Part shown: positions 17,824-26,264 of the stretch, one piece after another | How the letters are laid out: every line of letters begins with the position of its first letter | Position numbering within the stretch: position 1 is the stretch's first letter | DNA from: Candidatus Heimdallarchaeota archaeon | Lineage (GTDB): Archaea > Asgardarchaeota > Heimdallarchaeia > Heimdallarchaeales > Heimdallarchaeaceae | Length of the DNA: 32,832 nt | Direction: 5' to 3' | NCBI GenBank assembly: GCA_023705985.1 | Contig: BPTO01000019.1 | Location: 1-32,832 of the forward strand | Made by a program: the position numbers and the translations under genes | Notes under the pieces: generated by a model | The model's input: the letters and a program-made list of their open reading frames with translations, nothing else | What the model was told of the DNA's origin: nothing | The model's database searches: none

Positions 17824-19266
17824 TCACCCTTGACGTTGCATTCGATTAAATTGAGCTAAAACTGTTGGCATAAAATCATCAGGACCAACAGAAACAGAAG
17901 TTGCATCAAAGCCACGGAGAGCTTTAAACATAATTTGGCGCTCACCAAGCTGTTTTTCAACAAGTGCATGACCAATCATCTGCTCAACAGGAGAAAGCTG
18001 CTGAGAAACGATTTCAAACCAAGGACCGAAGGGAGAGACAACAGTAATGTTATGTTTACGAGCACGAGCACGACGAACAGCAGGAATAATCTTTTGAGGA
18101 TGCGATTCAAGGTCAGAAATGACAATTAGGTAAGCAGAACGCTTAACACGTTGAAGAATAAAGTCAACAGCATTCTCAAGATCACCTTCACCCTCAGGTT
18201 TAGCATGAGCTAAAGCTTCAAGGAATTGGAAAAGTTGTGCTCGGACACCGGTAAGCTCAATAAAAGAACGAACCTTGGAATCATAAATACATAAAGCAAC
18301 AAGATCTTTTTTCTCAAAAGCAAGATGGATGAAAAGAACAGCACTACGAATAGCATACTCAAGTTTAGTATTTCGGGGAAGACCAGCACCCATACTAGCA
18401 GAAGAATCAAGAACGATAACGACGCGAATATTTTGCTCAGCTTCATACTCACGAACCATCATTTTCTGAGTACGACTATAAGCTTTCCAATCGATAAACT
18501 TGAATGCGTCACCAACTTGATATTCACGAATACCAAAAAAGTCAGTACCCATCCCCTTGATTTTAGTGCGGTGGAAACCAAAAAGGAGACCAAGCTGACG
18601 CTTCTTACCGATCATCTCCATCTTACGGATATCCTCGTAGCTAGGATAAACTAATATCGTTGTCTTTGTTTTTATCTCTCCTTCTGTTGCATAGAATCCC
18701 ATTCTATCTCTAATTATTACTTTTGTTGGACCTATATCAAACTCTCCTCTTATTGGAATCCTTACAATATACCCAAACGTTATTTCTTCTCTTGGATTCA
18801 ATTGTGTTACGATAAAGTTTTCTCCTAAAATTAGATCAAATACTTCTGGTATAGCATCATATATTTCTATTGTTGGTATTTGGTTTACTGATTTGTTTCT
18901 TGCTGTTACTTCGATGTAAACATAATCTCCTGCAAATGCTTTTGTTTTAGCTACTCTTCTCTTTATCTCTATACTTTTCGGGTTTGCTCCTAGTCTATAA
19001 AATGGCAGCCCTAATAGTACTGAAAATATTAGCATTACTCCCGCTATTATAAAATACCAAATCAATGTTGCATCTTTCACGTAGAAGTGGACTACGTCCA
19101 TAATTCCGAAACCTTGTGCTTCTGCTGTCGACCCATTAAGTGTTATTGGTTCTGTTGTAAAGGAAGCTATAATATTATTCAGTGACAGATATCCTGCTAA
19201 CGCGAAACCAATTGAAATCATTACAATTCCGGCAAAAACTAGCCATCCGCCTCTACGTGTGAACAT
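17824..19266 (-). CDS. DUF58/von Willebrand A-like protein with two N-terminal TM segments
   Basis: GMGTDFFGIREYQVGDAFKFIDWKAYSRTQKMMVREYEAEQNIRVVIVLDSSASMGAG: DUF58 signature with MIDAS-like DxSxS. Confidence 0.92.
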   Translation of the reverse strand: MFTRRGGWLVFAGIVMISIGFALAGYLSLNNIIASFTTEPITLNGSTAEAQGFGIMDVVHFYVKDATLIWYFIIAGVMLIFSVLLGLPFYRLGANPKSIEIKRRVAKTKAFAGDYVYIEVTARNKSVNQIPTIEIYDAIPEVFDLILGENFIVTQLNPREEITFGYIVRIPIRGEFDIGPTKVIIRDRMGFYATEGEIKTKTTILVYPSYEDIRKMEMIGKKRQLGLLFGFHRTKIKGMGTDFFGIREYQVGDAFKFIDWKAYSRTQKMMVREYEAEQNIRVVIVLDSSASMGAGLPRNTKLEYAIRSAVLFIHLAFEKKDLVALCIYDSKVRSFIELTGVRAQLFQFLEALAHAKPEGEGDLENAVDFILQRVKRSAYLIVISDLESHPQKIIPAVRRARARKHNITVVSPFGPWFEIVSQQLSPVEQMIGHALVEKQLGERQIMFKALRGFDATSVSVGPDDFMPTVLAQFNRMQRQG

Positions 19267-19432
19267 TCTTGTCTTACACCTATTATTTCCAATTCACTTG
19301 TTCTAACTATAGTTCTTATATTTTTCCCAATTAGGAATCTTTACTGATTAACTTATACTTTCTCCACTCTGAGAAGAGAAAGGAGAAAGTTTTGTCACTT
19401 ACCTACTTAAGACTTGTTTTCTTCTTTTTTCT

Positions 19433-20437
19433 CTAAACAGGCACAACAAGATTCCTTAGAATCTCATCTACAACCATTGTTCCAGTTGTTCCTTCAAGTT
19501 CAGCTTCAGGCTTCATCTGCAACCTGTGAGAAGTTGCTATTTTTGACACTCTTTTTATATCATCGGGGATGACATAATCTCTTCCTCTCATAGATGCAAC
19601 AGCTTTTCCAGCGTTGAGAAGGGCTATGCTACATCGTGGACTACCACCTAGTATAAGTCTTGGGTCTGTTCTTGTTGCGACAACTAGCTCTCGGATGTAA
19701 TTAATAATATCCTCATGTACATATACTCTTCTTGCAACAGTTTCAATCATTTTTGTTATTGTCATAGGAGTAGTTACTCGTCGAACAGTTTTGCGGATTC
19801 CTTTATGAATTAATTCAATAATCTCTTTTTCTTCATCAGGAGATGGCAAGTCTACAAGAAGTTTGAACATGAAACGATCAACTTGTGCTTCTGGCAATGG
19901 GTAAGTTCCTTCTTGTTCTATTGGATTCTGTGTGGCAATAACTAAGAATGGTGGTTCAAGCTCAAATGTTGTTCCTTCGACAGTGACTTGTTTTTCCGCC
20001 ATTGCTTCTAATAGCGCAGCTTGGGTTTTTGGTGGACTTCTGTTAATTTCGTCAGATAAGACGATATTACAAAATATTGGCCCTTTTCTCATTTTGAAGG
20101 TTCCAGCTTTTGGGTCATAAATTGTTGTTCCAACAACATCACTTGGTAGTAAGTCGGGTGTGAATTGTATTCTCTTAAAATCGCACCCTAGTGTTGCTGC
20201 AAAATACTTAGCCATCACAGTTTTTGCAATTCCAGGGACTCCTTCTAATAGACAATGTCCTCCTCCTAGAAGAGCAATAAACATATCCTCTAGAATATCT
20301 ACGTTGCCTATTATCACTTTTTCAAGTTCGCTATAGATTTCTTCCCAAACACGTTTAACATCCTTCGGTGTAACATATGTTTCTGTTTCTGCTTGTGCCT
20401 GTGCTTTTGCTGGTTTTTCTTCACTCATACTTTTCAC
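19433..20437 (-). CDS. MoxR-family AAA+ ATPase
   Basis: HCLLEGVPGIAKTVMAKYFA (Walker A), RIQFTPDLLPSDVVGTTIYDP, NIVLSDEINRSPPKTQAALLEAMAEKQVTVEG, FLVIATQNPIEQEGTYPLPEAQVDRFMFK. Confidence 0.96.
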   Translation of the reverse strand: MKSMSEEKPAKAQAQAETETYVTPKDVKRVWEEIYSELEKVIIGNVDILEDMFIALLGGGHCLLEGVPGIAKTVMAKYFAATLGCDFKRIQFTPDLLPSDVVGTTIYDPKAGTFKMRKGPIFCNIVLSDEINRSPPKTQAALLEAMAEKQVTVEGTTFELEPPFLVIATQNPIEQEGTYPLPEAQVDRFMFKLLVDLPSPDEEKEIIELIHKGIRKTVRRVTTPMTITKMIETVARRVYVHEDIINYIRELVVATRTDPRLILGGSPRCSIALLNAGKAVASMRGRDYVIPDDIKRVSKIATSHRLQMKPEAELEGTTGTMVVDEILRNLVVPV

Positions 20438-20464
20438 TTTCCATTTCTTTTTTTATTTTTTACT

Positions 20465-22150
20465 CTACGATATTCTATCCATTAAATCTTTAATGAATGT
20501 CATTATAGTCAAAAATTCAGTTTCTTTCAATAAACGAGGTCTTCCCAAAAAGGCATCAATTCGTCTTAATTGAGGAAGAATATTTTTAACTTTCAAAGAT
20601 GGATCTCTTTCCAAAAAGAATTCCGTTACTTCTCTTGGTGTATTAAGAGGACTACCAGATATTTTTCTAGCTCCTCTCAATAATGCTCTATATAAGAGAC
20701 TAATCGCTTCTTTGAATGCTCCTGTCTCGGTGATTCTCCTTATTTCCCTTTCGAATCTTGATTTTCCTGCTTCTCCCCTGTATTTTGTCCACAATACAGG
20801 TGTTAATCTTGTTTTCTTTGGAATAAGAGGATAAGCTAATACTGCAATAAATATAGGTATAAAAGGAGCGTATAAAGGAAACATTGACATTTCAGTTATA
20901 AAGCGCATCAAAGTCATTGAATATATAGAAGCACTATAGAATTTTTGATGAACATGTCCTTCATCAAATATAATAGGGTAGGGTTCCCCTGCAGTCATGT
21001 TAAGATCCTGTGTGGCATAATCAAACAAGTTTTGACAGAATCTTAAATTGTCATTATCGTCAGTTTTTTCAATCCATTTGTTAATAAAAATATCTGGATC
21101 GCCAATCATTATAATTTTACCATTACCTATAGGTAGCGTCATCATAGGGGCAAATTTTACATTTCCCCACTCATCTTCATCAGGGGTTGCTGTCCCTTCT
21201 TTTGCTGCACGAAAATCTGACTCTAACCATGCAGATTTGGAAGTATAAAATGGTAAAAACGGCAAGAATTGATCTTCTATTGATCTGCCAAATAGAGACA
21301 AGGATACAGCTTGCATTGGCATCCAATCAGGTTGATAGATTTTCACAGTCTGTGGAACACCTTGGTCAATGTATACACTATGATTCATTTTTATGCTAAT
21401 AACAGTACCAAACTCCATTTGCACACCCTTGGTAATCCCATTAGTTAATGGGTTCGTCCCTTCAAACTCTTTTAAAAGTGGCTGAGCTGGATTAGTAGTA
21501 TAACTTTCTGCATCCATCAATACTGAATTATTGAAACCAATACCTTTTAACATCCCTGCAATCATAGTGAAAATAAGATCCCCTCCTTCCTGTGTTACAT
21601 TTCCAAATAATTCGGATAATGAAGTTATTGTTCCTCCACTTACTGAAGCGACATCATCCCAAGTTTCTAATAAATTGAAGAGTGGTTCAAATATTTCAGA
21701 ACCTGTTCCGTAATCATCTGCAATAATTAAACTTCCACCTCGTGCAAGGAACGCTATCATTGAAATAGTATCAGCTTGACTATATTTTGTTGCTGGTCCA
21801 ATGACTGTTACTACAGCTGATCTATTGAATCTATTTAGAATATTAAGCGATGACATTCCATTTAATATCTCGTATTTCTGTCCATAAGCAGTTGTTTCTT
21901 GTTCTAAATACAAGCGTACGCTAGAAAGCCCATCCCATCCTTCATTGTATATTGAGAACTTTGTCCCAAAGCTACCTAGACCTACCATTCCTAGAAATAT
22001 AGGTACCACTATTACCATGAAGAGAAGAAACATTGCAATGGAGTACTTCGTAAAGGAAGGACGCCAACTAAACTTTCTTCTTGATGCTCTTTCGCTTCTT
22101 GACAACTTTCTTCTTTGTTGACTTCTTCTTTTGTTTTCCTCTTGGCTCAA
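20465..22150 (-). CDS. DUF4350-like membrane protein with DUF4129-like C-terminal segment
   Basis: 561 aa; N-terminal TM; EGWDGLSSVRLYLEQETTAYGQKYEILNG...SMIAFLARGGSLIIADDYGTG; GNGKIIMIGDPDIFINKWI; two TM segments; tail SPLNTPREVTEFFLERDP. Confidence 0.72.
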   Translation of the reverse strand: MSQEENKRRSQQRRKLSRSERASRRKFSWRPSFTKYSIAMFLLFMVIVVPIFLGMVGLGSFGTKFSIYNEGWDGLSSVRLYLEQETTAYGQKYEILNGMSSLNILNRFNRSAVVTVIGPATKYSQADTISMIAFLARGGSLIIADDYGTGSEIFEPLFNLLETWDDVASVSGGTITSLSELFGNVTQEGGDLIFTMIAGMLKGIGFNNSVLMDAESYTTNPAQPLLKEFEGTNPLTNGITKGVQMEFGTVISIKMNHSVYIDQGVPQTVKIYQPDWMPMQAVSLSLFGRSIEDQFLPFLPFYTSKSAWLESDFRAAKEGTATPDEDEWGNVKFAPMMTLPIGNGKIIMIGDPDIFINKWIEKTDDNDNLRFCQNLFDYATQDLNMTAGEPYPIIFDEGHVHQKFYSASIYSMTLMRFITEMSMFPLYAPFIPIFIAVLAYPLIPKKTRLTPVLWTKYRGEAGKSRFEREIRRITETGAFKEAISLLYRALLRGARKISGSPLNTPREVTEFFLERDPSLKVKNILPQLRRIDAFLGRPRLLKETEFLTIMTFIKDLMDRIS

Positions 22151-22550
22151 CTACTTCAACATCCTGTTCTCTTATACCTCTGAAACAGATATCTAATCGC
22201 TGTATAGCCTCTTGATAGTCTTCATAAGTGACTTCTCTGTCAGTATAACGAGCAATTTCAAAGGAGACCATATACTCATCCATTACTTCTGCGGAAATGT
22301 TCGCCTCATTAGATATTTCAAAACCAAATTCACGTCCAGTTGTATTAGAAGAACGAGTCATATTTAATAAATCATGAGCAATGGTTGTTAAACCTCCAAA
22401 TGAAGCGATTACAGCTCCGCGATAATCTTGCCTTTGCTCGAAGATTCTAACATCTCCCATGACTGTATTAAATATTTGATCTAATCTCTTAACCTGTTTT
22501 TTCCTTTTGAAGAAACCAAATATACCTCTGTTACTCAACTTTCTTTTCAC
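22068..22550 (-). CDS. Small cytoplasmic DUF4129-like protein
   Basis: 160 aa; SNTTGREFGFEISNEANISAEVMDEYMVSFEIARYTDREVTYEDYQEAIQRLD resembles the DUF4129 core. Overlaps the next gene by 83 nt; Lys-rich C-terminus. Confidence 0.65.
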   Translation of the reverse strand: MKRKLSNRGIFGFFKRKKQVKRLDQIFNTVMGDVRIFEQRQDYRGAVIASFGGLTTIAHDLLNMTRSSNTTGREFGFEISNEANISAEVMDEYMVSFEIARYTDREVTYEDYQEAIQRLDICFRGIREQDVEVVEPRGKQKKKSTKKKVVKKRKSIKKKV

Positions 22551-22556
22551 CTACAT

Positions 22557-25500
22557 TTATGTTTCGATTTCCATTTTACTAATTTCTAGTTGATCTATAG
22601 TTTTAAGGAGTGCTCTCACTCCTGCATTATAATCTTCTTCGGTTATAGGTTCATGACTATAACGCGCTTTTTCGAAATAATAAGTTATTGTAGCCATAGT
22701 TTCTCTTTGGATTTCAGCTTTTGCTGCTAAGAGAAAAGCAAATTCCATCGGTGTTTGATGTTTATATCTTGGAAGTTCGTAGAACTCTCTACCCACACCT
22801 TCTACTACGTTCCACATTTTTATTAAACCTTCCTTATATCTTCCCTCAGCACCATCTCTTTTTATTTCTTCAATAATTTCTCTTAGGTAATCTCTTAATC
22901 TTCTTCTAAGAGTTTGTTTTTTAGCATAGGTTTGTAAAGAGTGTCTATTAATCCAGAAGAATAGAACTATTATAACAACAACTAAACCACCAACAACTCC
23001 ACCGATGAGTGCACCGATGTTTAATTCAGTACCACCACCAGGAGGAATAACAGGGGGAGGATTAACAACACTTAATTGCACAAGAGGTGTAGTAAGCAAA
23101 TTATTGACAATATCATATGATAGTAAATTGTAATCTAATGGAAAAGGATCGACACTTGTTTCATTTAAGAGATAATCAGAAAGATCTAATGATGCAAAAT
23201 ATGTATTTGTTGTTCCAACTTGAGTTAAAATCACAAGTATTGTCTGTCCATTATAATCAACATAAACTGTAACATTTTGTATACCTGATCTTTCATCAGT
23301 AAGAATTATAGTAAAATTAAGAACAGTATCGGCTTCTATAACTATGCCAGTATAATCAACAACTAAACCACCAGGGCCAATTACAGGAGCGTCAGAGTCT
23401 ATAGCTGCTAGATTTCTTGTTATACTTGTGATTGCATTGTTTACGGGATTTGCATTATCATAAGCAATGTAGTACCATGAGTACTCGTAATTATAGTCTG
23501 CGTTTAAGACATAAAACCACTGGTTAGTACTGGGAACGTTTGTCATCAATTCGCCATTTTTATAATTTTCTTCCCAGACACCACTACCTTCCACACTTCG
23601 ATTAACATAAATTCTTACAGATGAAATACCTGTGTATATTGAACTGTCATTAACAAAAACTGTAATATTAAACCAAGGATTATCTAGTTCTGGAGATGTT
23701 AAGGAAACTGGATCTCCTTCTTCCACTGGTTCTTCATAGTCCCCTATTTGATACTCATTATAGTGTGTACTATTATATAAAAGATATATCCATCCAAAGG
23801 TTACATCGTATTGTGCAACAGCTTGTCTTGTTCCATTAGCAAATAAACCATAACCTGCAAAATCTTTGACCTCAATGTAATATTGAATGTAATTTTGTGC
23901 ATACATCGTACTTATATTTAAAGTAGCTTCATATTGACCCCCCCCAATATCGTATAAAGTAATATTATCCCATATTACTATTACACCTACACCCTCTTCA
24001 TAAATTTGGTAAATCAAAGTTACATAGTTTATACCCGTTCCCACATCTGAAGCAGTTACAGTAAACGTAACATCAAAATAAGGTTCATGTGGGACTACTA
24101 CTAATGGGTCTGGTGTTCGTATTTCTGCTGTTATTTGAGGTACATCATAATCTGGACCATAAATGTAAATTGTATGAGTTATTGACTCAGCATAAACCAA
24201 TCCAGGAAGAACGTTTGCTGTAATTACAAGACCAGCAGGATAAGCTATTGATAGATCTAACCCACTGCTATCCAAATCACTCACAGTATAAAGGACATAG
24301 TGAGTATCGTTAGTTACTCCATCAGGAAGATTATTTACTTCATATCCTGCAAGAGTGATTGAAATCGTCGCACCTAACGGTTTCCTACCAAATTGATCTC
24401 TCACTGTAAGATTATATGCTTGAGCTGTTAATGAAGAATAGAAAGTATTGTTGAATTCTGTCCAATCAGCCACTGGATCATCTAGAGGATCAGTGAAAGT
24501 TAAAGTAAGATCATAATAGGTGTTAAAGGTGACGTTTGTTGAAACTACCCCTATTACATTATAACGATAAGTTGCTTGGGTTTCATTTAAAGCCGTTACT
24601 TGAATAGTTTTAAAAGCTGTTTGATTTGCAAAATCTGGAACAATTTTATTCAGTATTTTGTTCCCACTAGCTTCTGTTGTAGCCACCATTGATGCAACTT
24701 CTGGAAAGGTTATGTTGAATCTTGAAAGAGGTGCCTTATTTCCAGCTTCATCGATAACGGTTATATCATAATAAATGGTTTCTCCTGGAGTGTAGAAATT
24801 CCCACCAGGATTATTATATAAATTAATTACAATTGTGGTGATATTTATTGCATAATGAACTGTTAAATCATCATCATTCAATAGAGCTGCTCCAAATTCA
24901 GATGAAAGAGCCTCGAAATGGACATTTATAGTATCCGTGATATCCGTAACATCGCTTGTAAGATCATAAGTTTTCTGGATTTCGGCTTGTAAATCGGTTA
25001 AAAGGTCTTCTACAATATATACTCCTCCACCGCCAGTTATAGTTACTCTTATTGTCCTACTAGGCTCAGCACCATTATCTGAAGTTAAATTAGCAAAAAC
25101 AGTGAAAGTAGAACCATATACAACCTCCACTGGCGTTTTTGTTTTTGATATTCCCACTACAAAATATGCATCGACAACTACTTGGTTGTCTGTCTTTGTA
25201 GTGTTATAATAAGCGAGGAATCTATCGTTTTCTGGGTCAACAGAATCATTATCTCTAAAGAATGTTAACCCTAATGGCGCAAAATTATAGAATACAGTTA
25301 TGTCTACGTCTTGTACAAGAAGAGGAGCTGTTCCAGAATAAATATCGTTGTAGGGGGAAATTATACCAAAAGTACGATTACCATTGAAATCTGTTCCACT
25401 AACCCACCACTCCACCTTAAGGGTATATTGATCGCCTTGTGTGTCTGCTACTGACCCATTATCAAAATAACATTGACTAGTAATAGTATAACCTTGACCT

Positions 25501-26264
25501 GGATTCGTGATTGCTATTGTCACATCAAGATCTATAGACCCATAGAAGGTTACATTGACATTACCAGGACTAAGACTTCCTCTACCAGCTTCAGGATGTC
25601 CCCAGAAGTAAGCTAAAAGATCAATTTCACCTATTTTGGAGAAGGAACTAGAGGAAAGAACAGAAGTTGTCAAATCAATTGTAAAATTACCGAGTCCAGA
25701 AGTTGTACCATTCCCAACCTCATATTGTGGGTTTCCTTGATAGTCTGAAGGTGCACTCTCGAATTGATATTTCGTAACATTATAATATAAATAAACTATT
25801 TCATTATTCCAATAATCTCCTGGAAAAACGTACAATTGTCCTTCAACTGTCACTGTATCCCCTCTAAAAGCATAATCAGGGACAGTATTTCCAGGTTCAT
25901 TTATTATTAGCTTAATATCAGTGGGTGTTTTTCTGGAGTCAGCGATTGTTGTACCATTGCTATTTCTAACTACCAGACCATTATCACATGGTTTTTGTAG
26001 TTCACTTGAGATATAGTTCTCACTCCCTTCTTCTAATTCTCTACTAATAATAGTTTGAGTTGATGAGATACCTATTGATTTATCTTTCTTCTCATTTTGT
26101 GTTATTGATACTTTTTCTTTAGAGAGTTGAGAATCTGCTAAATTAGCTTCCAATCGATCTTCATTTTGATGTAATGTTGCTTGAAGCGGGGTAAACATCA
26201 TTAAAGCTAATAATGAAAATAAAAGAATCGCAAGAAATTTAGGTTTATAGCTTCTCTGTGTCAT
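22557..26264 (-). CDS. Giant secreted Ig-like/beta-repeat protein with TM and cytoplasmic DUF4129-like tail
   Basis: 1235 aa; signal peptide; multiple beta-domain repeats; proline-rich linker PPPVIPPGGGTELN then a TM; tail HQTPMEFAFLLAAK...ITYYFEKARYSHEPITEEDYNAGVRALL. Confidence 0.8.
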   Translation of the reverse strand: MTQRSYKPKFLAILLFSLLALMMFTPLQATLHQNEDRLEANLADSQLSKEKVSITQNEKKDKSIGISSTQTIISRELEEGSENYISSELQKPCDNGLVVRNSNGTTIADSRKTPTDIKLIINEPGNTVPDYAFRGDTVTVEGQLYVFPGDYWNNEIVYLYYNVTKYQFESAPSDYQGNPQYEVGNGTTSGLGNFTIDLTTSVLSSSSFSKIGEIDLLAYFWGHPEAGRGSLSPGNVNVTFYGSIDLDVTIAITNPGQGYTITSQCYFDNGSVADTQGDQYTLKVEWWVSGTDFNGNRTFGIISPYNDIYSGTAPLLVQDVDITVFYNFAPLGLTFFRDNDSVDPENDRFLAYYNTTKTDNQVVVDAYFVVGISKTKTPVEVVYGSTFTVFANLTSDNGAEPSRTIRVTITGGGGVYIVEDLLTDLQAEIQKTYDLTSDVTDITDTINVHFEALSSEFGAALLNDDDLTVHYAINITTIVINLYNNPGGNFYTPGETIYYDITVIDEAGNKAPLSRFNITFPEVASMVATTEASGNKILNKIVPDFANQTAFKTIQVTALNETQATYRYNVIGVVSTNVTFNTYYDLTLTFTDPLDDPVADWTEFNNTFYSSLTAQAYNLTVRDQFGRKPLGATISITLAGYEVNNLPDGVTNDTHYVLYTVSDLDSSGLDLSIAYPAGLVITANVLPGLVYAESITHTIYIYGPDYDVPQITAEIRTPDPLVVVPHEPYFDVTFTVTASDVGTGINYVTLIYQIYEEGVGVIVIWDNITLYDIGGGQYEATLNISTMYAQNYIQYYIEVKDFAGYGLFANGTRQAVAQYDVTFGWIYLLYNSTHYNEYQIGDYEEPVEEGDPVSLTSPELDNPWFNITVFVNDSSIYTGISSVRIYVNRSVEGSGVWEENYKNGELMTNVPSTNQWFYVLNADYNYEYSWYYIAYDNANPVNNAITSITRNLAAIDSDAPVIGPGGLVVDYTGIVIEADTVLNFTIILTDERSGIQNVTVYVDYNGQTILVILTQVGTTNTYFASLDLSDYLLNETSVDPFPLDYNLLSYDIVNNLLTTPLVQLSVVNPPPVIPPGGGTELNIGALIGGVVGGLVVVIIVLFFWINRHSLQTYAKKQTLRRRLRDYLREIIEEIKRDGAEGRYKEGLIKMWNVVEGVGREFYELPRYKHQTPMEFAFLLAAKAEIQRETMATITYYFEKARYSHEPITEEDYNAGVRALLKTIDQLEISKMEIET

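Noticed and set aside
16720-18654. Plus-strand ORFs antisense to the DUF58/multi-TM genes (16720..16971, 17317..17508, 17421..17678, 17935..18129, 18325..18654) and the alternate minus-strand frame 18210..18452
   Set aside because: Overlap conserved coding frames; the products look like shadows of codon bias.
19932-21713. Plus-strand ORFs antisense to MoxR and the DUF4350-like gene (19932..20120, 21048..21248, 21187..21399, 21531..21713)
   Set aside because: Short shadow ORFs inside well-supported genes.
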